Assembly: GCF_000194605.1 (NCBI RefSeq)
Contig: NC_015321.1
Coordinates: 4,340,001-4,404,000, forward strand
DNA from: Fluviicola taffensis DSM 16823
GTDB lineage: Bacteria; Bacteroidota; Bacteroidia; Flavobacteriales_D; Crocinitomicaceae
Direction: 5' to 3'
DNA: 64,000 bases
Numbering within the stretch: the first letter of the stretch is position 1; each line of letters starts with the position of its first letter. Both the position numbers and the translations under genes were made by a program. Below are positions 52,160-59,714 of the stretch, piece by piece. The notes under the pieces were generated by a model that searched no databases, was not told the DNA's origin, and was given only the letters and a program-made list of their open reading frames with translations.

Positions 52160-55100
52160 TTGTTTGGTTTTGATTTGGAAGACATGGAAGCGAAAATGAC
52201 ATACAGTCCTGGAATGATAATGACTCCGAAAATGGTTCCGAAAAGCATTCCACCAGCGGCGGCAGAACCAATCGTACTATTTCCTATTTCACCCGCTCCG
52301 GAAGCCATCATCAATGGAATCATTCCTGCGGTAAAGGCAAAAGAAGTCATCAAAATTGGTCGTAGTCGGGCAACTGCACCATCAATCGCTGCTTGAACAA
52401 CGGTTCTTCCTTCGGAACGTTTCAGAATGGCAAATTCGATAATCAGGATGGCATTTTTCCCCAATAAACCAATCAACATGACCATAGCAACTTGTGCATA
52501 GATATTATTGTCCAATCCCAATATCTTTAAGAAGAATAACGACCCGAAAATTCCAATCGGCAGGAATAATAAAACAGGCAACGGAAGCAAGAAACTTTCG
52601 TATTGCGCCGCCAGTAAGAGATACACGAAGAGCAAACAAATTCCGAAGATGTAAAATACCTGGCTACCTGAAAGAACTTCTTCTCGGGTCATTCCTGACC
52701 ATTCGTAATCGAATCCACGAGGTAAATGTTTGGCTGCGGTTTCTTCAATCGCTTGAATAGCTTCTCCACTACTAAAACCATCAGCAGCTTCTCCATTGAG
52801 CATTGCTGATACATACATGTTGTATCGCGTTAATTGTTCTGGGCCGTAAACACGTTCGATTCGCGTAAAAGAACTGTAAGGAACCATCTCTCCTGCCGCA
52901 TTTTTGATTCGAAGTCGAAGTACATCTTCTGGTTGAGCCCGATATTTTGGATCAGCTTGTACCATCACTTTATACATTTGTCCATAGCGGATGAAATTGG
53001 TCGCATAATAACTTCCAATAAGAGCCTGTAAGTTGAATAAAGCATCATCCGCTGAAATTTGTTTACGCGCAGCAATATCTGGATCGATATGAATCAGATA
53101 CTGAGGAAAACTAGGGTCAAAACTTGAAAAAGCATCTTTTATTTCTGGTCGTTTTTTCAATTCGGTGATGAAATGATCGGTGATACGAGCGGTTTCCTGC
53201 AAATTTCCCTTTCCAGTTTTATCCAAAACACGTACTTCAAAACCATTCGCATTTCCAAATCCCGGAACTGCCGGCGGTGGGAAAAATTGAACTTCGGCAT
53301 CTTTTAAATGACTTGTTTTAGACTTTAAATCCGCAATGATATCATTCGCATTCTTCGTTCTATCATTCCACGGCTTGAGGTTGATTGTACCCATTCCGAA
53401 GGAAGCCCCTACTCCTTCAGTCATCATACTATATCCAGAAAGACTCGAAATCGATTCCACTTCTGGCAATGTTTGTGCAATTTTGTCGATTTCATCCATT
53501 ACGGCTTCCGTACGTTCGAGTGTAGAGCCTACCGGAGTTGTCACATTGACATAAACGGTTCCTTGGTCTTCCGTTGGAATAAAACCAGTGGGCAACACCT
53601 TCCCAATCCCCCAAGTTCCAAGGATAAATAAACACAGAATCGCAATAGTCAACGTTCTACGATTCACAATTAGCTCCAAGAGTCTTTTGTACCGGTCTGA
53701 AATTTTATCATAGCCTTTGTTAAAGCGATCGAAAAAACGTTGAATCCACGATTTTTTGGCATTTACATCAACTGGTTTCAACATAATCGCACAAAGTGCA
53801 GGTGTTAAAGTCAAGGCATTAATCCCTGAAATAACAATAGAAATGGCCATAGTTACCGAAAATTGTCGGTAGAAAACACCTACAGGACCTGACAAAAACG
53901 CAACTGGAATAAATACCGCGGACATCACCAAAGTAATTGCTAGAATTGCTCCAGTAATTTCCTTCATGGATTCAATGGTTGCCGTTTTAGCATCCAAGTG
54001 TTTTTCGTGCATTTTCGCATGGACAGCTTCCACTACTACAATCGCATTGTCTACCACAATACCAATCGAAAGTACCAGTGCAAACAGAGTCAGCAAGTTA
54101 ATTGAAAAGCCAAAAAGCTGCATAAAAGCAAAGGTCCCAATCAAGGAAACGGGAACCGCAAAAATGGGAATCAAAGTAGATCTCCAATCTTGCAAAAACA
54201 AAAACACGACCAATGCAACGAGAATAAATGCCTCAATCAAGGTTTTGATTACTTCACTAATGGATGCATCCAAAAATCGGGAAACATCATAGCTAATGGT
54301 GTAGTCCATTCCAGGAGGAAAAGACTTTTGCTTCATTTCTGCCAACCGCTCTTTCACCTGTTGAATCACATTGCTCGCATTGGATCCTGGTCGCTGTTTG
54401 AGTACAATTGCTGCAGAAGGACTTCCATTTTCTTTCGAAATCACATCGTATTCTACAGATCCAAATTCTACTTCTGCAATGTCTTTCAGACGGAGCATTT
54501 CACCTGTTTCTGTTACTTTAATGACAATATTTCCATACTGTTCTTTTTCCGTCAACTTTCCCGTATAGCGCAAAACGTATTGCATGGATTGAGACTTACG
54601 TCCAGAACTTTCTCCAATTTTCCCTGGAGCAGCCTCTAAATTTTGCTTGCGAAGAGCTTCAATGACATCCTGAGCAGAGATTTCGTAGGCATCTAAGCGC
54701 TGTGGCTTTAACCAAATTCGCATCGCATACTCCCGATTTCCCATGATATCGGCATAGCCAACCCCATTAATTCGGCGCAATTCAGGAAGCACATTTATGT
54801 CTGAGAAGTTATAGATGAACTTTTCGTCCAACGAAACATCGCTGCTTTTCAAGTTAATATACATCAACATACTATTGATTTCTTTCTCAGTAGAAACCCC
54901 TGCTTTTATTACTTCTTCTGGCAACTCATCCAATACAGTCGCTACCCTATTTTGAACATTCACTGCTGCCAAATCTGGGTCTGTTCCCACTTCGAAATAA
55001 ATTTGGATAATACTGGTTCCATCATTTCCAGAAACGGAACTCATATAAGTCATTCCAGGAACACCATTAATCGCTCTTTCAAGTGGCGTGACAACGGCTT

Positions 55101-55275
55101 TGGAACAAACTTCGGCATTTGCGCCGGTATAACGCGTAGTTACTGAAACCGCAGGAGGAGCAATATCAGGATATTGTGTAACGGGAAGTGACGTCATCGC
55201 CAGCAATCCCAACAACACTATGAAAATAGAAATCACCAATGAGAGCACTGGTCTTTCAATCATTTTTTTGATCAT
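52156..55275 (-). CDS. HAE1-family RND efflux pump, AcrB-like
   Basis: The 1039-residue product is full length with twelve membrane helices. Marks: the N-terminal MIERPVLSLVISIFIVLLGLLAMTSLPVTQYPDIAPP, the proton-relay segment LVLSIGIVVDNAIVVVEAVHAKM (about 400-422, with the single Asp of the DN variant), the central GFIPTEDQGTVYVNVTTPVGSTLERTE (second half start) and GLLGKNAILIIEFA (about 955-968, Lys of the relay). It exports hydrophobic drugs, dyes or detergents; substrate unassigned. Confidence 0.94.
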   Translation of the reverse strand: MIKKMIERPVLSLVISIFIVLLGLLAMTSLPVTQYPDIAPPAVSVTTRYTGANAEVCSKAVVTPLERAINGVPGMTYMSSVSGNDGTSIIQIYFEVGTDPDLAAVNVQNRVATVLDELPEEVIKAGVSTEKEINSMLMYINLKSSDVSLDEKFIYNFSDINVLPELRRINGVGYADIMGNREYAMRIWLKPQRLDAYEISAQDVIEALRKQNLEAAPGKIGESSGRKSQSMQYVLRYTGKLTEKEQYGNIVIKVTETGEMLRLKDIAEVEFGSVEYDVISKENGSPSAAIVLKQRPGSNASNVIQQVKERLAEMKQKSFPPGMDYTISYDVSRFLDASISEVIKTLIEAFILVALVVFLFLQDWRSTLIPIFAVPVSLIGTFAFMQLFGFSINLLTLFALVLSIGIVVDNAIVVVEAVHAKMHEKHLDAKTATIESMKEITGAILAITLVMSAVFIPVAFLSGPVGVFYRQFSVTMAISIVISGINALTLTPALCAIMLKPVDVNAKKSWIQRFFDRFNKGYDKISDRYKRLLELIVNRRTLTIAILCLFILGTWGIGKVLPTGFIPTEDQGTVYVNVTTPVGSTLERTEAVMDEIDKIAQTLPEVESISSLSGYSMMTEGVGASFGMGTINLKPWNDRTKNANDIIADLKSKTSHLKDAEVQFFPPPAVPGFGNANGFEVRVLDKTGKGNLQETARITDHFITELKKRPEIKDAFSSFDPSFPQYLIHIDPDIAARKQISADDALFNLQALIGSYYATNFIRYGQMYKVMVQADPKYRAQPEDVLRLRIKNAAGEMVPYSSFTRIERVYGPEQLTRYNMYVSAMLNGEAADGFSSGEAIQAIEETAAKHLPRGFDYEWSGMTREEVLSGSQVFYIFGICLLFVYLLLAAQYESFLLPLPVLLFLPIGIFGSLFFLKILGLDNNIYAQVAMVMLIGLLGKNAILIIEFAILKRSEGRTVVQAAIDGAVARLRPILMTSFAFTAGMIPLMMASGAGEIGNSTIGSAAAGGMLFGTIFGVIIIPGLYVIFASMSSKSKPNK

Positions 55276-55295
55276 CGTATTTTTTTTAGTTGGAT

Positions 55296-56420
55296 TTAAT
55301 TGACTGTTGACAACTCACGAATAATTCGTTTCAATGGAATTTTTTCAAGCTTCACTTTCATTCCATCACTAACAGACTGAATTCCTTCGTAAATAATGAC
55401 ATCATTTTTATGCAATCCTTTTGAGATAATATAAAAGTGTGGAATTCGTGCTTTGATTTCAACACGACGTGTTTTGACATGACCTTGTCTATCCAATAAA
55501 TAAACAAACACTTTATCTTGAATTTCAAAGGTGGCCTTTTGAGGAATAATCAATGCTTGTCGGAATTCTTGCTGCATTCTTATTTTACCACTAGCACCAT
55601 GCTTAAGAATCTTTCCCTTATTGCTAAATCGGGCACGAATAGCTAAGTTTCCAGTCTGAGGGTCAATTTGTCCATTGACCATTTCAATCAACCCATCACT
55701 TTTATGCAGTTCTCCATTCGCCATCACCAGTTGCACTTGTCGATCAAGTTCATTTCCTCGGGCAATTTTTGACATGAAATCCAAATACTCTTTTTCAGAG
55801 ACATTGAAATAGGCGAAAATTTCGTCATTTTGTGACAAATCGGTCAGTAGTGTTCCGTCTTCAATCAAGGAACCTATTTTATGCGGTAATCTAGAAATTG
55901 TTCCATTAAACGGAGCCCGAATCTCGGCATAGGAGAGCATTTGAATGCCATGTGCTTCTTCGGCAAGCATTTCCTCGACCTTCGCTTTAGCAATCTGTAA
56001 TTTGTTTTTCGCAAACTCATACTCAATGTGCGAAATTACATTTTTGTCTAAGAGCATTTTGGTATTCGTCAGTTCCAATTCTGCATTTTTTGCTTCGGCA
56101 CGTGCCATTTTCAATAAGGCTCTATCTTTTGCCAAAGCTTCGCTATACTCGCGGTTATTGATACTAAAAAGGAGTTGTCCTTGAGTCACGTAAGAACCTT
56201 CATCTACATGAACCTTTTCAAGATATCCCGCAGCTTTTGCGCGAATTTCAATGTTTCTAACAGCTGAAATATCAGCCACATATTCAATAAAGGTATTTGT
56301 ATCGATATGAATGGGGGAAGTTACGGGATACGTTTCTGTAACTTGTTTATTTGCTTTTTGATCTGCGCATGACGCAAGCAGAAGCAGTACTCCAAAAAGG
56401 AATACACCGGAATAATTCAT
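55296..56420 (-). CDS. RND periplasmic adaptor, AcrA-like
   Basis: The 374-residue product has a lipoprotein signal (LLLLASCADQ), an initial barrel-sandwich half (AVRNIEIRAKAAGYLEKVHVDEGSYVTQGQLLFSI), a long hairpin (NAELELTNTKMLLDKNVIS; about 95-150), the second half (YAEIRAPFNGTISRLPHKIGSLIED), and a beta barrel. The end FYIISKGLHKNDVIIYEGIQSVSDGMKVK is typical. The gap to the pump gene is 20 bp. It is the second gene of the operon, after the small protein at 56799. Confidence 0.93.
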   Translation of the reverse strand: MNYSGVFLFGVLLLLASCADQKANKQVTETYPVTSPIHIDTNTFIEYVADISAVRNIEIRAKAAGYLEKVHVDEGSYVTQGQLLFSINNREYSEALAKDRALLKMARAEAKNAELELTNTKMLLDKNVISHIEYEFAKNKLQIAKAKVEEMLAEEAHGIQMLSYAEIRAPFNGTISRLPHKIGSLIEDGTLLTDLSQNDEIFAYFNVSEKEYLDFMSKIARGNELDRQVQLVMANGELHKSDGLIEMVNGQIDPQTGNLAIRARFSNKGKILKHGASGKIRMQQEFRQALIIPQKATFEIQDKVFVYLLDRQGHVKTRRVEIKARIPHFYIISKGLHKNDVIIYEGIQSVSDGMKVKLEKIPLKRIIRELSTVN

Positions 56421-56469
56421 CTTGTAAAATATTATGTAATTCTAATTCGTATTTATAAAAAGTTCTAAA

Positions 56470-56799
56470 TCAACTTTTTAACCGTGGAGGTGGAATTAAA
56501 ATATCGAGATGAATAGGGTTAACATTTTGATTATCAACTAATTTTTGTTTGGTCTTATCAGTTGTAAGAATGGAACAAAAATCAACATGAACTACTTTCA
56601 GGACTAAATCATCTAAGAAATCCATTTCAAAATCGGACGATAAATCGCTCTCTGTTTCGTAGCAAACTTCGATTGTATCAGACTCGAATACCTTGTCTAA
56701 TTGAAAGTTAAGATTCAACATATAAGTAAAAGACAGCAGAATAACAGCCAAACAGGAAACAATCCTAAAACTCAAAAGCGAAGAATTTTTGTTATTCAT
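56470..56799 (-). CDS. Small exported protein heading the drug RND operon
   Basis: The 109-residue product has a hydrophobic N-terminal segment (FRIVSCLAVILLSFTYMLN, about 11-29), an acidic stretch (CYETESDLSSDFEMDFLDD) and ends LDILIPPPRLKS. I do not recognise it. It lies 49 bp upstream of the adaptor gene and is the first gene of the operon. A TAnnTTTG box ends 4 bp before its ATG, so translation may start at the 5' end of the mRNA. Layout and the Pro-Pro tail parallel the small gene at 37749. Confidence 0.65.
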   Translation of the reverse strand: MNNKNSSLLSFRIVSCLAVILLSFTYMLNLNFQLDKVFESDTIEVCYETESDLSSDFEMDFLDDLVLKVVHVDFCSILTTDKTKQKLVDNQNVNPIHLDILIPPPRLKS

Positions 56800-56803
56800 G
56801 AGC

Positions 56804-56811
56804 CAAAGTTA
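56804..56811 (-). promoter_or_regulatory. -7 box at the start of the drug-efflux operon
   Basis: Minus strand TAACTTTG matches TAnnTTTG exactly and lies 4 bp before the ATG at 56799. A TTTG 25 bp further up is a candidate -33, slightly further than usual. Confidence 0.5.
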
Positions 56812-56901
56812 CTCAAAAACCCATCACAGCTCTTCCCAAAAAGTAGTATTTGGGGTTCTATTTCACAAAAAATGCAAAAGACGAAGATTCTTCTATTTTC
56901 T

Positions 56902-57450
56902 TTAGATTAATCTAAAATCTTCTTCCAAAATAGCATAGAAATAATTATCCTTCCACTCTCCGCGAATTGGCAGTTTTTTTCTTTTTCGTCCTTCTCTGAT
57001 CATACCAACTTTTTCAAGAACTCGAATTGACCCAATATTCTCAATGGCGCAACCTGATTCAACACGATGGAGATTCAATTCTGAAAAGCAAAATTCTAAA
57101 ATCCTAGTTACTGCTTCTGTCGCATATCCATTACCCCAAAAGTCCTTGTGGAGTTTGTACCAAACTTCAGCAGTTCTGTAATTGGATATTACGGTATTTT
57201 TCAAACCAATCAAACCAACGAAATCAGTATCACATTCAATTTTAAAGGTATACCTATCTGGAGATTCTTGTTTTTGAATATTCAACCAATCTGTCACTAT
57301 TTTCTCGGTGACTTCCCTATTTTCAGGAATTCCCATCGTATTAAATTCATCCGTTTCTGGCAAAGAATGAAGGGTGTGAATTTTATCAATATCGGCTAAA
57401 TTTAACTCTAAAAGCACTAATCTATTTGTTTTCAGTATCAGTTCGTTCAT
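56902..57450 (-). CDS. GNAT N-acetyltransferase, RimJ/RimL type
   Basis: The 182-residue product is a GNAT of the RimJ/RimL-like group: LILKTNRLVLLELNLADIDKIHTLHSLPETDEF at the start, GLIGLKNTVISNYRTAEVWYKLHKDFWGNGYATEAVTRILEFCFSELNLHRVESGCAIENIGSIRVLEKVGMIREGRKRK later, where QGxGxA-like GNGYATEA (about 108-115) binds acetyl-CoA. Usual size. The acceptor may be a protein N-terminus or a small amine. Its start overlaps the stop of the upstream gene by 4 bp. Confidence 0.9.
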   Translation of the reverse strand: MNELILKTNRLVLLELNLADIDKIHTLHSLPETDEFNTMGIPENREVTEKIVTDWLNIQKQESPDRYTFKIECDTDFVGLIGLKNTVISNYRTAEVWYKLHKDFWGNGYATEAVTRILEFCFSELNLHRVESGCAIENIGSIRVLEKVGMIREGRKRKKLPIRGEWKDNYFYAILEEDFRLI

Positions 57451-57938
57451 GGTTGTTTCGTTAATTCATCAAATTTAGCTCTGTACTCTGCTAATTCAAG
57501 TTCTTCGTATAGAATGATCCGTGATTCTTTTAAATATTTTTCGGCGGCATCCCAGTCTCTGATTTGTAGATTATCGACCAAATTTCGAGGCAAAAAGAAG
57601 TCATTATTGGATAAACTGGAGATTTCTTTCCATTCGGTATATCCTCTATGTTCAGGCCACCATTTATAATCAGGTTCGTAATTATCTACCAATCTTAAAT
57701 CGTGATTGGTATGATCAATAGAAAAGGTTTCTATCACAGGCAATAAACGATGAATCCAATGATTATTCTCATTCAATGGTTCTACTTGTACCAATCCATT
57801 CTGAATGTCCAATAAACGAATTGAAGCCCCATCGATTCCCAAGGGAGATAAATCACAAACATGAGGAACCAATTTAAACTTATGTATATCTATAAATTCC
57901 TTACAGGTTGAACAGACTAAACGATATTCACGAGCCAT
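57447..57938 (-). CDS. Hypothetical protein with N-terminal Cys motif
   Basis: The 163-residue product has CSTCKEF (about 9-15) and a further HVC at 26-28, which could form a small zinc site, then QVEPLNENNHWIHRLLPVIETFSIDH and VDNYEPDYKWWPEHRGYTEW in the middle and a helical C-terminus. No export signal. I do not recognise the family. It overlaps the GNAT start by 4 bp and is part of a run of five genes from 59253 to 56902. Confidence 0.55.
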   Translation of the reverse strand: MAREYRLVCSTCKEFIDIHKFKLVPHVCDLSPLGIDGASIRLLDIQNGLVQVEPLNENNHWIHRLLPVIETFSIDHTNHDLRLVDNYEPDYKWWPEHRGYTEWKEISSLSNNDFFLPRNLVDNLQIRDWDAAEKYLKESRIILYEELELAEYRAKFDELTKQP

Positions 57939-57949
57939 TTTTTTTGTAT

Positions 57950-58360
57950 TTATTCCTGAATTTGATTTCTAACTGAAACTACTTTCATTTCTAACATTAC
58001 TAATCCCGCAATTACCCCGATTTCCACTAAAAAATAGATCATTCCTAAAGTGGTGATTTTTTCAAAAAAGTAAAAAACAAAAAAGGCAATCAAACAGCAA
58101 TATAAACTATTTGAAACTAGAATGATTTTCAAAAAAAAACGCCAATTATTCTTCGCGAAAAAGGAACAACACAAAGAATAAACAGCCATCGTAAGTGCCA
58201 AAAGTAAACCAACCTCCAAAATAAAGTGTGGCATTCCAAAGACACTTTGAAACGGAATCAGAATTCCAGCAATCAGTAAAGCAGTTAAGCAAGCTCCTAA
58301 ACCATCGATTAGAAAGAGTGCTTTCGGATTTGAATGTAATTTGTGAACTAATTGCTGCAT
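57950..58360 (-). CDS. Hypothetical membrane protein
   Basis: The 136-residue product has four membrane helices (about 14-35, 44-66, 75-96 and 103-127) with short charged loops and no large domain. I recognise no family. It starts 2 bp after the stop of the DUF6157 gene and ends 12 bp before the next start, so it is co-transcribed with both. Confidence 0.6.
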   Translation of the reverse strand: MQQLVHKLHSNPKALFLIDGLGACLTALLIAGILIPFQSVFGMPHFILEVGLLLALTMAVYSLCCSFFAKNNWRFFLKIILVSNSLYCCLIAFFVFYFFEKITTLGMIYFLVEIGVIAGLVMLEMKVVSVRNQIQE

Positions 58361-58362
58361 AC

Positions 58363-58776
58363 CTATCTATTCGATTTCATGGCTTTTACAACCTTCAAGC
58401 TCTCGTCTTCCATAAACTGCTTGTATTCTTCGCTCTCAGAACCAAAAAGTGCCATTTTTCCTTCTTTGTCGAAATGAACTCCCCAACCGTAACGCTTTGT
58501 GAGAGCTGAAGCTCTAAAACACGGTTGACCTTTCGAGAAAAACTGTGTTCTAGCTTCTATGTATTCGCTTTGAACCAACTCATTTCTATCTGCAAAAACC
58601 TGAAATAGCACATCATCAGAAGTATATTTGTACGGATTTTTACTGAGTAGTTCAACCTGTAAATTTGCTATTGTTTTACCATTCTCCTTTACCGGAGGAA
58701 TTTCTCCATTCCCTGAAGGACAATCATCAGCTACAGCAATGAATGTATCAAAGTAATTTGTAGTGTGGATTTTCAT
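58363..58776 (-). CDS. DUF6157-family protein
   Basis: The 137-residue product matches the DUF6157 outline: HTTNYFDTFIAVADDCPSGNGEIPPV at the start, SKNPYKYTSDDVLFQVFADRN, FFSKGQPCFRASALTKRYGWGVHFDKEGKMALFG and the acid-basic end. It is cytoplasmic and of unknown function. It stands in a co-oriented run of small genes. Confidence 0.75.
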   Translation of the reverse strand: MKIHTTNYFDTFIAVADDCPSGNGEIPPVKENGKTIANLQVELLSKNPYKYTSDDVLFQVFADRNELVQSEYIEARTQFFSKGQPCFRASALTKRYGWGVHFDKEGKMALFGSESEEYKQFMEDESLKVVKAMKSNR

Positions 58777-58824
58777 ACGAGCTAAGATAATGAATTATGT
58801 ATTTATTGTCTATCGAAACAACAT

Positions 58825-59253
58825 TTATTCTGTTCCACTGAGCGTCTTCAGCATGTTATTTATCTTTTCCATTTTCGCATGTCTATCAAAAGAATAAGTC
58901 GTTTCTGATTGTTCCAACCTCTTATAAATTTTCAAACATTTCTCAAAAAGTAAGGTTTGCTTCTGAGAATCAACTGTGTTATCTGCAAGAAGGAGAAATA
59001 AATCTGCTAATTTTTCAAAGTGCACTTCCTTGAACTGCTTTTCTTGTTCCAACAGTTGGATAAACGCTTCATTCTCAAGCAGAACAAATTCATCAGTTGT
59101 GAAGCCAAATTCAGCTTTCAAAGCTTGATCTGTTTCTTCCATTCCTTGGTTCAGTAGACCTTTATCTTTCAACCCCAATAAACCTGACAGCATTCTAGCT
59201 AACACTTGTCCGAGCTGGTCGATTTGTCTACGTAAATAATCTTCTTGTCCCAT
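58825..59253 (-). CDS. Hypothetical helical protein, DUF6483-like
   Basis: The 142-residue product is nearly all helix: DYLRRQIDQLGQVLARMLSGLLGLKDKG at the start (resembles DUF6483, DxxxRQIExL) and helical pairs that look like TPR units (FEKLADLFLLLADNT, LFEKCLKIYKRLEQS). Function unknown; the DUF assignment is tentative. It is the first gene of the run. Confidence 0.6.
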   Translation of the reverse strand: MGQEDYLRRQIDQLGQVLARMLSGLLGLKDKGLLNQGMEETDQALKAEFGFTTDEFVLLENEAFIQLLEQEKQFKEVHFEKLADLFLLLADNTVDSQKQTLLFEKCLKIYKRLEQSETTYSFDRHAKMEKINNMLKTLSGTE

Positions 59254-59714
59254 TTTCGATGATTATTTTCAATCCCTTATTTAGGGATACAAATAAGGTT
59301 CTTTATTCAATGTCATTTTGCGCATGTTCTCCAAAACTCTTATGTACTTTTGCGACATCGCATAGCATCAGTGTTTTGAATGCTCTTTCCAACGAACAAT
59401 GATAGATTGTTTTAACGGTAATTTTTGTTGCCATTCACTCCTTCAATTAATTCTTTTATCCATAACCAAGTATATCAAATCCTTCTTTTCAATGCCGCAT
59501 TCTCGTAAATGACAATAATCTGATTTCTGAAAAAATTGTTTTATATGTTTTCAGATTCCCATCATCAGTTTTATAACCACTAATTTAAGACCTTTTCGTT
59601 AAATCAAATTGACTTGAACTTCTTTAAAGAATTGTTAAAGACTCATCGAAGAGTACTCTCAATGGGAGATTTCCTGTATTATTGCGCACGTTATATACAC
59701 TCGCAAACAATTTT
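59254..59714. other. Non-coding region with a promoter-like element
   Basis: No gene is recognised in this 461-bp gap between divergent units. TTTG (59317-59320) and TACTTTTG (59345-59352, matches TAnnTTTG) point along the plus strand with a 24-bp spacer, slightly long. If used, it starts a leader of about 350 nt before the deacetylase ATG, or an unknown short RNA. Confidence 0.4.
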
